DNA of 64,000 nucleotides, taken from the NCBI RefSeq assembly GCF_900111115.1, contig NZ_FOGD01000012.1, positions 27,669 through 91,668 on the forward strand, given 5' to 3'. A program made the position numbers and the translations under genes. The stretch's first letter is position 1; every line of letters starts with the position of its first letter. The DNA is from Giesbergeria anulus (GTDB taxonomy: Bacteria; Pseudomonadota; Gammaproteobacteria; Burkholderiales; Burkholderiaceae_C). The notes under the pieces are model-generated. The model had not been told where the DNA came from and did not search any database. It saw nothing but the letters and a program-made list of their open reading frames with translations. Positions 1 through 13,227 of the stretch are shown here, piece after piece.

Positions 1-3160
<3,160 letters not shown>

Positions 3161-3165
3161 GCTGA

Positions 3166-5535
3166 ATGCACAACATGATTTCTGATCTTCTGAACCCTCC
3201 GGCATCCCCGGCCTCCGCCTCTGACCACCCTGAAAGCCTAGGCGGCTATGCCCAACGGGCTTATCTCGAATACGCCCTGAGCGTCGTGAAAGGCCGGGCT
3301 TTGCCCGATGTCTGCGATGGCCTCAAGCCCGTGCAGCGGCGTATCTTGTACGCGATGGATCGCATGGGCCTGAGTTACTCTGGCCCCACCGGCAATGTGG
3401 CTCCCAAACCCGTGAAAAGCGCCCGTGTGGTGGGCGATGTGCTGGGGCGCTTTCACCCGCATGGCGACCAATCGGCCTACGATGCTTTGGTGCGCATGGC
3501 GCAAGACTTTGCCCAGCGCTACCCGCTGATTGACGGCCAAGGCAACTTTGGCTCGCGTGATGGAGATGGCGCAGCAGCCATGCGCTACACCGAAGCGCGT
3601 CTGTCCAAAATTACCCGCTTGCTTCTAGATGAAATTGACGAGGGCACGGTCGACTTCATCCCCAACTACGATGGCTCTACCGTGGAGCCGCACCAGTTGC
3701 CCGCCCGCCTGCCCTTTGCCTTGCTCAATGGGGCCAGCGGTATTGCGGTGGGCTTGGCGACAGAAATCCCCAGCCACAACCTGCGCGAAGTGGCTGATGC
3801 CTGCGTGGCGCTCATCAAGAATCCGCAACTCTCGGCAGAAGAGTTGCAAGCCCTGATTCCCGGCCCCGATTACCCCGGTGGCGGCCAGATCATCAGCAGT
3901 GCCAGCGATATTGCCGATGCCTACCGCACCGGGCGCGGCAGCCTGAAAGTGCGCGCCCGCTGGAAAATAGAAGAACTGGCACGCGGCCAGTGGCAATTGG
4001 TGGTCACGGAGTTGCCCCCTGGCGTGAGCACGCAAAAGGTGCTGGAAGAAATTGAAGAACTGACCAACCCCAAGGTCAAGGCGGGCAAAAAAGCCCTGAG
4101 CCAAGAGCAAAACCAGCTCAAGGCCAGCATTTTGGCGGTCTTGGATGGTGTGCGTGACGAGTCGAGCAAAGATGCCGCTGTGCGCTTGGTGTTTGAGCCA
4201 AAAACCAGCAAAACACCGCAACAAGAACTGATTACGGCGCTGCTGGCGCATACCAGTTTAGAAACCTCTGCGCCCATCAACCTGACGATGGTGGGCTTAG
4301 ATGGCAAGCCGGTACAAAAATCACTGCGCCGCATGTTGGAAGAGTGGATTGCCTTCCGCCAAAACACCATTACCCGGCGCAGCCAGCACCGGCTAGACAA
4401 GGTGCTCGACCGCATCCACATTCTGGAAGGGCGGCACACGGTGCTGCTGCACATTGATGAAGTCATTGGCATCATCCGTGAGTCTGATGAACCCAAGGCC
4501 GCGTTGGTGGCCCGTTTTTCCCTGAGTGAGCGCCAAACCGACGATATTCTCGAAATCCGCCTGCGCCAACTGGCCCGGCTCGAAGCCATCAAAATTGAGC
4601 AAGAGCTGCAAGAGCTGCGCGACAGCCAAGGCAAGCTTGAAGATATTTTGGGCAGCCCGGCCACGCTGCGCCGCCTGATGGTGCGCGAGATCGAGCAAGA
4701 TGCTAAGCAGTTTGCCGATGCGCGCCGCACCCTGATTCAAGCTGAGAAAAAAGCCGTGGTCGAGGTCAAGGTGGTGGATGAGCCGGTCACGGTGGTGGTG
4801 TCAGAAAAAGGCTGGGTGCGTACCCGCAACGCGCATGGACATGAGGCGGGCAGTTTTGCCTTCAAGGCAGGCGATGGGCTGCACACCACCTTTGAATGCC
4901 GCACGGTAGATACGCTGGTGGTGTTTGGCACCAATGGCCGCGTCTATTCGGTACCGGTGGCGCAATTGCCCGGTGGGCGCGGCGATGGTCAGCCCATCAC
5001 CACGCTGATCGAGCTAGAAGCGGGCACCCAGATCGCCCATTACTTTGCTGGCCCTGCACAGGCGCAACTGTTGTTGGCCAGCAGTGGCGGCTATGGATTT
5101 TTGGCGAATGTAGAAAACTTGGTGGCGCGCAATAAGGGCGGTAAAGCCTTTATCACCTTGGCCGAAGGGGAGACGGTGTGCCTACCCTCGGTGGTGGCTT
5201 CTGGCTGCACTGCGCCAACCACAGAGGCTGCCGCCACCCATGTGGCCTGCATTTCTAGCGGCGGACGTCTGTTGACCTTTGACCTCCAAGAGCTTAAAGC
5301 CTTAGAGCGCGGCGGGCGTGGCTTGATGCTGCTGGCCTTAGAAGACAAAGATACGCTGGCCGGGGTGGCCGTCTATAGCCGCAGTATTCGTATCGCTGGC
5401 GTAGGCCGTGGTGGCAAGCCCCGCGAGGAGGTGCTGGAGCTGCGCTTGCTCAATGCCGCCCTAGCCCCGCGTGGCCGTAAGGGCAAAGAGGCCCATTTTG
5501 GCTTTAAGCCCACTAGCGTGGCCCGCTGCGTGTGA
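3166..5535 (+). CDS. parC: DNA topoisomerase IV subunit A
   Basis: DNA cleavage and religation subunit of topoisomerase IV. The 789 residues carry the GyrA/ParC winged-helix core with the active-site tyrosine in [10 protein letters not shown] (about Tyr141). The quinolone-resistance region reads [13 protein letters not shown]: Gln sits where E. coli ParC has Ser80, and Asp where it has Glu84. A C-terminal beta-pinwheel domain starts near residue 535, shorter than that of GyrA. The absence of a GyrA-box glutamine-rich motif and the pairing with parE favour ParC over GyrA. Another ATG lies at 3175. The gene is followed after 30 bases by a chemoreceptor gene. Confidence 0.96.
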   Translation: MHNMISDLLNPPASPASASDHPESLGGYAQRAYLEYALSVVKGRALPDVCDGLKPVQRRILYAMDRMGLSYSGPTGNVAPKPVKSARVVGDVLGRFHPHGDQSAYDALVRMAQDFAQRYPLIDGQGNFGSRDGDGAAAMRYTEARLSKITRLLLDEIDEGTVDFIPNYDGSTVEPHQLPARLPFALLNGASGIAVGLATEIPSHNLREVADACVALIKNPQLSAEELQALIPGPDYPGGGQIISSASDIADAYRTGRGSLKVRARWKIEELARGQWQLVVTELPPGVSTQKVLEEIEELTNPKVKAGKKALSQEQNQLKASILAVLDGVRDESSKDAAVRLVFEPKTSKTPQQELITALLAHTSLETSAPINLTMVGLDGKPVQKSLRRMLEEWIAFRQNTITRRSQHRLDKVLDRIHILEGRHTVLLHIDEVIGIIRESDEPKAALVARFSLSERQTDDILEIRLRQLARLEAIKIEQELQELRDSQGKLEDILGSPATLRRLMVREIEQDAKQFADARRTLIQAEKKAVVEVKVVDEPVTVVVSEKGWVRTRNAHGHEAGSFAFKAGDGLHTTFECRTVDTLVVFGTNGRVYSVPVAQLPGGRGDGQPITTLIELEAGTQIAHYFAGPAQAQLLLASSGGYGFLANVENLVARNKGGKAFITLAEGETVCLPSVVASGCTAPTTEAAATHVACISSGGRLLTFDLQELKALERGGRGLMLLALEDKDTLAGVAVYSRSIRIAGVGRGGKPREEVLELRLLNAALAPRGRKGKEAHFGFKPTSVARCV

Positions 5536-5565
5536 ATACGCTAGAGGCCAAACCAAGGAAGTGAC

Positions 5566-7149
5566 ATGAATAAAACACCAAAAATTTCGCAGCAATTGTG
5601 GCTGACGGTGGGAGCCGTGATTCTTCTGATGCTGCTGGCGATGGGGTTCATTGGCCGCCATGTCATACAGCAGCAGGCCCAAGATGACGCCATGACGGCA
5701 GAGTTGAGCCAGCGGTTGGACACTGCCACCCGCTGGATGGGGCTCACAGAGACCAATGCAGCGCGCACACAGGCCATTGTTACTAGCAGCGATCCGGCGG
5801 TAGAGGTGGTGTTCAAAGAGACGATCAGTGCTACCTCAATGCAGATTTCGACTTTGCAAAAATCGCTTGAAGCCATGAATCTGCGCGCTATTGATCGCGA
5901 GCAGATGGCCAAGGTGGGCGCTGCGCGCAAGGCGATGCTGGAGTTGCGCGCTAAGGCCCGCCAACTCAAGGCCGACGGCCAGCCTGAGCAGGCGGTGGCC
6001 CTGATTGCCCAGTCGTACAACCCAGCCACCACTGCCTATCTGCAAACATTGAAAGGTTTTGTACAGTTGCAACACGACGCCCTGCAAACTTGGCAGCAAG
6101 AACAATCACAGGTGCGGCGTCAAACTTTGGTGCTGGTCGGGCTAGTGTTGTTGTGCATTATTGTGGTGATGGTGGTGGGGGCTTGGCTGCTGATTCGGCA
6201 CATGCAGCAATCATTGGCCCAAGCGGTTTCTTTGGCCGAGCGCATTGCGCAAGGCGATTTGACGGCTTCGGTGCAAGTGGCCCGCCAAGACGAATTTGGC
6301 GCGCTGCTGCGTTCATTGCAGGCGATGGGGCAATCTTTGGCACAGGTGGTGCAGCAGGTGCGCGATAGTGCTGGCAGCATTGCTACGGCCAGTGCCGAGA
6401 TCGCGATGGGCAACCAAGATCTGTCCATGCGTACTGAGCAGACTTCCAGCGATTTGCAAAAAACAGCCGCTTCCATGGAGCAGTTTGCGGGCACGGTAGA
6501 GCATAGCGCCAACAGTGCCCAAGAGGCCAGCCGCTTGGCTGCTGGTGCCTCAGAGGTGGCACAACGTGGTGGCCAGATGGTGGCCCATGTCGTCTCCACC
6601 ATGGAAGATATCAACCATAGCAGTCGCAAAATTTCCGACATCATTGGGGTTATTGACGGCATTGCCTTTCAGACCAACATTTTGGCGCTCAATGCAGCGG
6701 TAGAGGCCGCGCGGGCCGGTGAACAAGGCCGGGGTTTTGCAGTGGTGGCCTCTGAGGTGCGCAGCTTGGCTGGGCGTAGTGCCCAAGCAGCCAGAGAAAT
6801 CAAGGCGCTGATTGGCGCTTCGGTGGATCGGGTGGAGGAGGGCTCGCGTTTGGTGCAAGACACAGGCACCACTATGCAAGACATCGTGCAGGCGGTGCAG
6901 CGCGTCAATGACATGATCGGCCAGATCAGCACTGCTGCTACCCAAGCCAATGCAGGGATTGCCCAAGTCAACCAAGCCGTAGGCAGCCTAGACCAAATGA
7001 CGCAACAAAACGCTGCCTTGGTGGAAGAGAGCGCTGCTGCGGCACAAAGCCTGCGCGAACAGGTCGACCAATTAACCCGTGTGCTGTCGGTGTTTACCAG
7101 CAGTGCGCCTAGGGTGCAGGCCCCACGGTTGGCCGCCGCAGTGTTTTAA
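5566..7149 (+). CDS. methyl-accepting chemotaxis protein
   Basis: Inner-membrane chemoreceptor that relays ligand binding to CheA/CheW. The 527 residues show TM1 (about 10-30), a four-helix-bundle periplasmic sensor (about 30-185), TM2 (about 187-210), a HAMP domain (about 212-265) and a long cytoplasmic coiled coil. The hairpin tip, around residues 358-405, contains [20 protein letters not shown] and [10 protein letters not shown], the highly conserved signalling tip. There is no C-terminal NWETF-type pentapeptide for CheR/CheB tethering; the protein ends in RLAAAVF. No che genes are adjacent. It lies 30 bases after parC and may be partly co-transcribed. The ligand is unknown. Confidence 0.95.
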   Translation: MNKTPKISQQLWLTVGAVILLMLLAMGFIGRHVIQQQAQDDAMTAELSQRLDTATRWMGLTETNAARTQAIVTSSDPAVEVVFKETISATSMQISTLQKSLEAMNLRAIDREQMAKVGAARKAMLELRAKARQLKADGQPEQAVALIAQSYNPATTAYLQTLKGFVQLQHDALQTWQQEQSQVRRQTLVLVGLVLLCIIVVMVVGAWLLIRHMQQSLAQAVSLAERIAQGDLTASVQVARQDEFGALLRSLQAMGQSLAQVVQQVRDSAGSIATASAEIAMGNQDLSMRTEQTSSDLQKTAASMEQFAGTVEHSANSAQEASRLAAGASEVAQRGGQMVAHVVSTMEDINHSSRKISDIIGVIDGIAFQTNILALNAAVEAARAGEQGRGFAVVASEVRSLAGRSAQAAREIKALIGASVDRVEEGSRLVQDTGTTMQDIVQAVQRVNDMIGQISTAATQANAGIAQVNQAVGSLDQMTQQNAALVEESAAAAQSLREQVDQLTRVLSVFTSSAPRVQAPRLAAAVF

Positions 7150-7155
7150 GTGGTT

Positions 7156-7611
7156 TTAGGCCAGTTCGGCAATCAACTCAATCTCGACGCAGGCTCCCAG
7201 CGGAATCTGCGCCACGCCAAAGGCGCTGCGGGCGTGTACGCCCTTGGCACCAAACACCTCGCCCAGCAACTCCGAGCAGCCGTTGGTGACAAGGTGCTGC
7301 TCGGTAAAGTCGGCGGTAGAGTTGACCAAGCTCATCACTTTGACGATGCGGGCAATCTTGTTCAGATCGCCAGTGGCGGCGTGCAAGGTGCCCAGCAGAT
7401 CAATCGCCACGGCGCGGGCAGCCAGTTTGCCCTCTTCGGTGCTGATGTTGCGGCCAAACTGGGCTGCCCAAACTTGACCATCTTTGCGCGCAATATGGCC
7501 GCTCAAAAACAGCAGCTTGCCACTTTGCACAAAAGGTACATACACAGCAGCCGGGGTAGCTGCGGGTGGCAGTGTGATGTTCAGGGCTTGCAGTTTGTCG
7601 TAAACGCTCAT
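7156..7611 (-). CDS. RidA/YjgF/UK114 family protein (enamine/imine deaminase-like)
   Basis: Small cytoplasmic trimeric protein of the RidA family. Characterised members hydrolyse reactive enamine/imine intermediates from PLP enzymes, releasing ammonia and a keto acid. At 151 residues it is longer than E. coli RidA (128) and belongs to the longer RidA-like subgroup. The functional arginine is retained in VHARSAFGV and the following CVEIELIAEL matches the C-terminal strand carrying the conserved Glu. It converges on the chemoreceptor gene with only 6 bases between the stop codons and diverges from comEC. An AGGA sequence lies about 8-12 bases before the ATG. Confidence 0.88.
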   Translation of the reverse strand: MSVYDKLQALNITLPPAATPAAVYVPFVQSGKLLFLSGHIARKDGQVWAAQFGRNISTEEGKLAARAVAIDLLGTLHAATGDLNKIARIVKVMSLVNSTADFTEQHLVTNGCSELLGEVFGAKGVHARSAFGVAQIPLGACVEIELIAELA

Positions 7612-7693
7612 GGAGGAAATCCTTGTAATAAAAGGGGTTGAAAATAAAATTGCCAGTGTGGCACAGCCGCCATCGCGTTAGCAGGCGCGTAGG

Positions 7694-10279
7694 ATGATGC
7701 CCGCCATGAATGCAAGCCCTACTCCGTCCATTACTGCATCCTCCTACTTGATGGCAGATTGTCCAGCCCGATCACGGCCTTGGCATTTTCTGGCCTTGTT
7801 GCTGGGTAGTTTGGCCGGTGCAGCGGTGCAGGTGAACCAAGCCCAGCTTTGGCCTGTACAGTGGTATGAAGTTTTGGCCTTGATAGGCTTGGTGCTGCTC
7901 TTGGCGCTGTGGTGGACGAGGCGCTGGTTTGCCAAAAACTGCACGATTTGCACCCCTGTTTTTGGGGCCTTGGCTGCAGCCCTCCTGCTGTTTGCTGTCA
8001 CTGGTCTGCGGGCCAGCCACTTTACCGCGCAGGCATTAAATCCAGTTTTGGAAGGGCGCGATATCCGTGTCACGGGCATGGTAGTGGCTATGCCCCAGCC
8101 CTTGGAGGGCGGGCAGCGCTTGCGCTTGGCGGTGGAGTCGGCCACGCTGGAAGGCCAAGCGGTGCGCTTGCCAGAGCTGATGGATTTGGGTTGGTACCAC
8201 CGCCCACAGCATGGCAGTGCCGACGCCGATACCGTAGCCCCGGCCTTGGTGCGTCCCGGCGAGCGCTGGCAAATGACGGTGCGCCTCAAAGCCCCGCATG
8301 GGCTGCGCAATCCACATGGCTTTGACTATGAACTCTGGGCGTGGGAGCAGGGTGTGCAAGCCGTGGGCGATGTGCGCGCAGGCAAAAAAGACACAGCACC
8401 GCAGCGGCTGGCAGCCACTTACCAGTATCCCGTAGAGCAGGCCCGCCAGCAGGTGCGCGACGCCATCATGGCGCAACTGGCTGCCAACCCTGCTGATGCC
8501 GCCAGCCAGCGCGTGGCCGGTGTGGTGGCGGCCTTGGTGACCGGAGACCAGCGTGCCATTGAACGCTCCGACTGGGACTTGTTTCGCACCACCGGAGTCT
8601 CTCACTTGATGAGTATCTCTGGGCTGCACATTACCCTGTTTGCGTGGTTGGCAGCAGCGCTGATTCGGCTGCTGTGGCGGCGCTCCACGCGCCTGTGCCT
8701 GCTGCTGCCCGCACCTTCTGCGGCGCTGGTGGGTGGGGCGTTGCTGGCGGCAGCCTATGCTTTGTTCAGTGGCTGGGGCATTCCGGCGCAGCGCACGATT
8801 TCCATGTTGTGCGCAGTGGCGCTGCTGCGCCTGTGGGGGCTGCGCTGGCCTTGGCCCCACGTTTGGTTGCTCACCTGTGCTGCTGTGGTGTTGCCCGACC
8901 CGTGGGCGCTGTGGCAGCCGGGGTTCTGGCTCAGTTTTGTGGCCGTGGGGATTTTGTTTGCCAGCGATCCGGGCGCTGGCGTGCCAGATTCGCCCAGTGT
9001 AGTGGGCCGTTTTTTGTCCATGCTGCGCGAGCAGTGGGTGGTGACGCTGGCCCTGACACCACTGGGATTGTTGATGTTTGGTCAGGTCTCTTTGGTAGGG
9101 TTTGGGGCCAATATGCTGGCTATTCCGTGGACGACATTGGTGGTCACGCCGTTGGCCTTTTTGGGCGTAGTGTGGGCACCACTGTGGCAGTTGGCGGCCA
9201 TGGCCGTGCAGGCGATGGTGCTTTTGCTGGAGTGGTTTGCCGCCGTGCCTTGGGCGGCACTGTGGCTGCCGATAGCACCGCTGTGGGCGGGCATGGCTGC
9301 GGTGGCGGGCGGCACCTTGTTGGCTTTATCTTGGCCGTGGCCGGTGCGCTTGCTGGGGTTGCCCCTGATGATTCCGGTGTTTTTTTGGCAGCCGCCGCGC
9401 CCGGCACCGGGGCAGTTTGAATTGCTGGCTGTGGATGTGGGCCAAGGCACGGCGGTGCTGGTACGCACCGCCACACGCACACTGCTTTATGACGCCGGGC
9501 CGCGCACCAGCGCGGGCAGCGATGCGGGCAGCCGGGTGCTGGTGCCCCTGTTGCGTGCGCAGGGCGAGCGCCTCGATACCCTACTCCTCAGCCACCGTGA
9601 CAGCGACCACACCGGCGGTGCGCTGGCCGTGCTGCAAGCACAACCGCAGGCGCAGTTGCTTGGTTCCGTGACCGAAGAGGCCGACTTGCAGGCGCTGCGC
9701 CCTGTTACGCCTTGCGTCGCGGGCCAACGCTGGCGCTGGGATGGTGTTGAATTTTCCATCTTGCACCCCCAGCCGCCAGAAGCTGCGCCAGCCACCGTAG
9801 GCGCGCGCAAGGCGCGCAGTAGCACCAATGCGCAAAGCTGTGTGCTGCGCATTGTGGCTCCCAGTGGGGTAGCTGCGTTGTTGCCTGGCGATATTGAAAG
9901 CGCCCAAGAACAGTTTTTGTTGGCACAAAATGCTCCACTGCGGGCCGATGTGTTGCTGCTACCCCACCACGGCAGCAAAACCTCATCCAGTGCTGCTTTT
10001 TTGGATGCCGTACAGCCGCGCAGCGCTTGGGCGCAAAGCGGCTACCGCAACCGTTTTGGTCATCCAGCCCCAGAGGTTCTAGAGCGTTTGCAGGAGCGTG
10101 GTATTGCTCTGGTTGATTCCGTGCGCTGTGGTGCGGCCCAGTGGTCTTCAACACAGCCGGGCAGCGTGCATTGCCAGCGCCAATTGCAAGCACGTTATTG
10201 GCAACATCTGCCTGCCGGCTTGAGCCAGCAGTTTTCTGGTGATGGTCACCGGGTTAAAGCCCTTGAGCGCTACCGCTAG
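7694..10279 (+). CDS. comEC: DNA internalization-related competence protein ComEC/Rec2
   Basis: Polytopic inner-membrane channel through which single-stranded DNA enters the cytoplasm during natural transformation. The 861 residues show an N-terminal DUF4131 segment with two membrane helices, the Competence domain with many helices (about 270-560, including GVSHLMSISGLHITL), and a C-terminal metallo-beta-lactamase-like domain. That last domain contains VDVGQGTAVLV, LLSHRDSDHTGG, LLPGDIE and LLPHHGSKTS, with the metal-binding pattern largely intact. Two ATGs are close together (7694 and 7706). A weak hairpin followed by T-rich sequence lies just after the stop. Its presence hints at competence, but type IV pilus partners are not in this window. 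Confidence 0.94.
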   Translation: MMPAMNASPTPSITASSYLMADCPARSRPWHFLALLLGSLAGAAVQVNQAQLWPVQWYEVLALIGLVLLLALWWTRRWFAKNCTICTPVFGALAAALLLFAVTGLRASHFTAQALNPVLEGRDIRVTGMVVAMPQPLEGGQRLRLAVESATLEGQAVRLPELMDLGWYHRPQHGSADADTVAPALVRPGERWQMTVRLKAPHGLRNPHGFDYELWAWEQGVQAVGDVRAGKKDTAPQRLAATYQYPVEQARQQVRDAIMAQLAANPADAASQRVAGVVAALVTGDQRAIERSDWDLFRTTGVSHLMSISGLHITLFAWLAAALIRLLWRRSTRLCLLLPAPSAALVGGALLAAAYALFSGWGIPAQRTISMLCAVALLRLWGLRWPWPHVWLLTCAAVVLPDPWALWQPGFWLSFVAVGILFASDPGAGVPDSPSVVGRFLSMLREQWVVTLALTPLGLLMFGQVSLVGFGANMLAIPWTTLVVTPLAFLGVVWAPLWQLAAMAVQAMVLLLEWFAAVPWAALWLPIAPLWAGMAAVAGGTLLALSWPWPVRLLGLPLMIPVFFWQPPRPAPGQFELLAVDVGQGTAVLVRTATRTLLYDAGPRTSAGSDAGSRVLVPLLRAQGERLDTLLLSHRDSDHTGGALAVLQAQPQAQLLGSVTEEADLQALRPVTPCVAGQRWRWDGVEFSILHPQPPEAAPATVGARKARSSTNAQSCVLRIVAPSGVAALLPGDIESAQEQFLLAQNAPLRADVLLLPHHGSKTSSSAAFLDAVQPRSAWAQSGYRNRFGHPAPEVLERLQERGIALVDSVRCGAAQWSSTQPGSVHCQRQLQARYWQHLPAGLSQQFSGDGHRVKALERYR

Positions 10280-10289
10280 AAATCCATTT

Positions 10290-10320
10290 GCGGCGACAAT
10301 GCCGCTCCTTTTGATTTTTT
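10290..10320 (+). terminator. putative terminator after comEC
   Basis: A 5-bp stem (GCGGC, six-base loop, GCCGC) is followed by CTCCTTTTGATTTTTT. The stem is short and the T-run interrupted, so it is a weak candidate. It lies between comEC and the GNAT gene. Confidence 0.4.
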
Positions 10321-10342
10321 CCTGTTTTCGTTCGGTTTTTTC

Positions 10343-10858
10343 ATGTCCATTCAGGTACGTCCCGCTACGCTACGCGATGCCAAAGCCATCGCTCAACTCC
10401 ATACCCTATCGGCCCAAACAGTTTATAAGGGTCTGATTCCTGATGAGCATCTCAAAACCATGTCGGTGGAGAGACGCCAAGCTTATTGGCGCGAAGCCAT
10501 CGAATACTGCGAGCCGCAGGTACAGGTGGCTGTAGAAGACGACAAAATCGTCGGCTTTGTTGGCTACGACCGCTCCCGCGATGAAAAGTCCCGCCCCACC
10601 ACAGGTGAAATCTGGGCTATCTATGCCGCCCCCAGCCACTGGAATCAGGGCGTCGGTTTGGCCTTGTGGGATGCCGCCCGCGAAGGCTTGCAAGAAGAAG
10701 GCTGCACCAACGTCACCGCTTGGGTGCCACTGCGCAACGAGCGCGCCATCCGTTTTCACGAACTCGCGGGCTTTAAGCGCGAGATGTCCACCGCCAAAAC
10801 CGCTGTGGTGGGCGGCGTGAAAATCGAAGAAGTGCGCCTTAAGCGCTCCCTCAACTGA
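10343..10858 (+). CDS. GNAT family N-acetyltransferase
   Basis: Cytoplasmic acetyltransferase that would transfer acetyl from acetyl-CoA to a small-molecule or protein amine; the substrate is not evident. The 171 residues begin SIQVRPATLRDAKAIAQLH, typical of GNAT beta1-alpha1. The acetyl-CoA loop region (motif A) lies near residues 92-115 (GEIWAIYAAPSHWNQGVGLA, a Q-x-x-G-x-G/A-like loop). The C-terminal NERAIRFHELAGF is the common beta6-alpha4 region. It lies 63 bases after comEC, and the methyltransferase gene starts 23 bases downstream, suggesting co-transcription of the last two. Confidence 0.88.
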   Translation: MSIQVRPATLRDAKAIAQLHTLSAQTVYKGLIPDEHLKTMSVERRQAYWREAIEYCEPQVQVAVEDDKIVGFVGYDRSRDEKSRPTTGEIWAIYAAPSHWNQGVGLALWDAAREGLQEEGCTNVTAWVPLRNERAIRFHELAGFKREMSTAKTAVVGGVKIEEVRLKRSLN

Positions 10859-10881
10859 AATCCACTTTACCGAAAGCTACC

Positions 10882-12024
10882 ATGATCGAATGGAACGAAC
10901 AGGGCGAGGTGCGCACAGCGCGCTGGCGTTCCGAAAGCGGCGCACCCGCGCCCAAGCGCGTGATTCTTGCCGACGACACCTTGTCGGCAGACACCGCTTA
11001 CCGCCATGCCTGCGCAGGCACCGCCCTGCTGTGGCGTGGTGATTTTCAGAACGCCCGCTTGCTGTTGCAGGCGCTGATGCGCCGGGTCGATCGCAAGCCA
11101 GCCAAGGCGGCGGCCCGCAGTGCCAGCAAACGCGCCCAAGCCACGCCAGAGCAGGCGTTCCACCTGCACCGGCAGGCACAATCGCAGCGCGCGCGCACGC
11201 TGGCGGCCATCGTCATTCAGTTGGAGGGCGACTACCGCATTGCCTTGCGCCGTGCCCCCGATTGGGTGCAAGCCTGCACGCAAGCCTGGGGTGAAGCCAC
11301 GGGCGAAGCCCAAGTGGTCACGCTGCGCGAGTTGCTAGGCTTGGTTGGCGCTTATGAGTGGCGAAAAAAGGGGGTAGAGATTGCCGCCTTGGGCGCAGAT
11401 GCGCGTATTCATCCACATTACGGTGTCTTCTCCCCCGTGCGTGGCGAGTACATTGATCTGGTAGCGCAAGCGCCCTTGCCCTCGCAAGAGCTGGCGTTTG
11501 ATATTGGCACCGGCACCGGCGTACTGGCCGCTGTGCTGGCCCGTCGGGGTGTGCGTCACATCGTGGCCACCGAAAATGCCCCGCGCGCGCTGGCCTGTGC
11601 GCAAGACAACCTCCAGCGTTTGGGCCTGACAGCACAGGTGCAAGTAGAAGCAGTGGATTTGTTCCCCGCTGGGCAAGCGCCATTGATTGTGTGCAATCCC
11701 CCTTGGCTGCCCGCCCGGCCCAACTCGTCGATAGAGCAGGCTGTCTATGACGAAGGCAGCCGTATGTTGCGTGGCTTTCTGGCCGGGTTAGCCGCACACT
11801 TGGCCCCCGGTGGCGAGGGCTGGCTGATTTTGTCGGATCTGGCCGAACACCTAGGCTTGCGCCCGCGTGAGCAGCTATTGGGCTGGATCGCCGAGGCAGG
11901 CTTGCGCGTGCTAGAGCGCCGCGATGTGCGTCCGCAGCACCCCAAGGTGCAAGACAGCAGCGACCCCCTGCACGCAGCCCGGGCCGCTGAAGTTACCTCA
12001 CTGTGGCGGCTGGTGCCTGCCTGA
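10882..12024 (+). CDS. class I SAM-dependent methyltransferase (PrmC/HemK-like NPPW motif)
   Basis: Methyltransferase with two parts. The N-terminal region of about 170 residues has no recognised catalytic motif and a basic stretch near 70-95. The Rossmann methyltransferase domain starts near residue 195, with SAM-binding motif I FDIGTGTGVLAAVLARRG (about 205-222), an acidic end of strand 2 (ATENAPRAL) and the catalytic NPPW motif (about 272-275). NPPW/NPPY motifs mark enzymes that methylate planar amides or exocyclic amines (glutamine in release factors, adenine, guanine). The family resemblance is to 50S L3 glutamine or rRNA methyltransferases, but the substrate is unknown. Confidence 0.85.
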   Translation: MIEWNEQGEVRTARWRSESGAPAPKRVILADDTLSADTAYRHACAGTALLWRGDFQNARLLLQALMRRVDRKPAKAAARSASKRAQATPEQAFHLHRQAQSQRARTLAAIVIQLEGDYRIALRRAPDWVQACTQAWGEATGEAQVVTLRELLGLVGAYEWRKKGVEIAALGADARIHPHYGVFSPVRGEYIDLVAQAPLPSQELAFDIGTGTGVLAAVLARRGVRHIVATENAPRALACAQDNLQRLGLTAQVQVEAVDLFPAGQAPLIVCNPPWLPARPNSSIEQAVYDEGSRMLRGFLAGLAAHLAPGGEGWLILSDLAEHLGLRPREQLLGWIAEAGLRVLERRDVRPQHPKVQDSSDPLHAARAAEVTSLWRLVPA

Positions 12025-12042
12025 GCGCTTGAGAGCAGGTTC

Positions 12043-12537
12043 TTAGCACGATTCCAGCGCCATTTCTGGCGCTGGGCCAGCCCATACCGCAGACACTTGG
12101 GCGCGCAGCGATGCCGCGCGCTCATCGCCCGCATGGTGGGTCACTTGGGCAAACAGTTCTTCGGCCACATGGCGCAGGGTGTCGCCATCGCGGGCATTGC
12201 GTAGTGCTGTGCGTAGGCGGTGGGCCAAATCAGGATGACGACGGGCAAACATGCGCTCGCAGACATCAAACAGGTACATGCGCGCCCCGGCCAGTGACAA
12301 CTCGCTGCGCTGCACCGCTGCTTGTTCGGTTTGGGCATGGGCTTGGCTGGTACGCGTCAGGTAGCCTTGGTGCAGTAGGCTCTCGACAATTTGTGCGCCC
12401 ATGCCGTGGTACATGGCCTGCAAGGCCGATACCGGCTTGCCATCGGCCAGTAGCAGCAACGAACGCTCACGCAGGCTCAGGGTGCGCACACCGGGTGAGA
12501 GTTCCTGGTGGGCTTTTTCAGTTTTCTGCAACAGCAT
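12043..12537 (-). CDS. conserved hypothetical protein, tandem paralog 1
   Basis: Uncharacterised 164-residue cytoplasmic protein. The ATG at 12537 (MLLQKTEKAHQ) is preferred over an upstream TTG because the same ATG position is kept in the paralog. Residues about 15-62 (LSLRERSLLLLADGKPVSAL and following) look like a small winged-helix-type helical domain. Residues about 82-140 form a charged helical segment (GARMYLFDVCERMFARRHPD, RNARDGDTLRHVAEELF). No catalytic motif is seen. It is closely related to the next gene over its whole length, with an insertion of about nine residues (near 65-78) absent there. The function is unknown. Confidence 0.8.
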   Translation of the reverse strand: MLLQKTEKAHQELSPGVRTLSLRERSLLLLADGKPVSALQAMYHGMGAQIVESLLHQGYLTRTSQAHAQTEQAAVQRSELSLAGARMYLFDVCERMFARRHPDLAHRLRTALRNARDGDTLRHVAEELFAQVTHHAGDERAASLRAQVSAVWAGPAPEMALESC

Positions 12538-12639
12538 GAAAATTAACCGTGGGGGCAAGTAAAAGAACGATTACATCACCCTTGAATGACAATCTGATGA
12601 AGTGAAATCCTTTGTCAGTGGGGACTTGTTTCATCATTT

Positions 12640-13107
12640 TCAACCTGTCTTCTCATTGAGTGCTGGAGAGGTCAATGCCGCAGGCATCTGGGCGCGCAGG
12701 GATGCAGCACACTCATCGCCAGCATGGTGCGTGATTTGGGAAAACAGTTCTTCGGCCACATGGCGCAGGGTGTCACCATCGCGGGCATTGCGCAAGGTTG
12801 TGCGCAGGTGGTGGGCCAAATCAGGATGGCGGCGGGCGAACATGCGCTCGCAAACGTCAAACAGGTACATACGCGCACCGGCCAGCGATAGCTCAGTGCG
12901 CATTGGCACATGGGTTGTGTTGTCTGTGAGGTAGCCTAGGTGCAACAGACTTTCGAGAATTTGCGCACCCATACCGTCGTACATGGCTTGCAAGGTCGAG
13001 GTCGGCTTACTACCGGCCAGCAGCAACAACGAGCGCTCACGCAGCCCTAGGGTACGCATACCGGATGAGAGTTCTTGATGAGCTTTTTCAGTTTTGTGCA
13101 ACTGCAT
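12640..13107 (-). CDS. conserved hypothetical protein, tandem paralog 2
   Basis: 155-residue paralog of the preceding entry in the same orientation, 102 bases upstream of it. The central block (ELSLAGARMYLFDVCERMF, RNARDGDTLRHVAEELF) is almost identical, while the C-terminal tails diverge (ALTSPALNEKTG against PAPEMALESC). The upstream non-coding DNA is also duplicated: both copies have TTCATCAGA, then GTCATTCAA, then AATCGTT at matching spacing before the start. The ATG at 13107 is chosen by comparison with the paralog; an in-frame TTG lies 9 bases upstream. It diverges from dusC. The function is unknown. Confidence 0.8.
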   Translation of the reverse strand: MQLHKTEKAHQELSSGMRTLGLRERSLLLLAGSKPTSTLQAMYDGMGAQILESLLHLGYLTDNTTHVPMRTELSLAGARMYLFDVCERMFARRHPDLAHHLRTTLRNARDGDTLRHVAEELFSQITHHAGDECAASLRAQMPAALTSPALNEKTG

Positions 13108-13227
13108 GAAAGTCAATCATTTGGATGGGAAGATCAACGATTGCATCGTCTTTGAATGACGTTCTGATGAATGCGATACTTGCCGCCAGTAAAGCCTTGG
13201 CACTCTCCCTTTTTTCTGATTTTTTTT

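Larger units (their letters stand above)
12043..13170 (-). repeat. tandem gene duplication of about 560 bp units
   Basis: Two adjacent copies of one gene together with their leader regions (copy 1 about 12043-12610, copy 2 about 12640-13170). Coding and upstream DNA match at corresponding positions, most clearly between 12680-12870 and 12080-12290. This shows the duplicated unit included its own promoter/leader. Divergence is greatest at the 3-prime ends and in the linker between the two domains. Confidence 0.8.
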
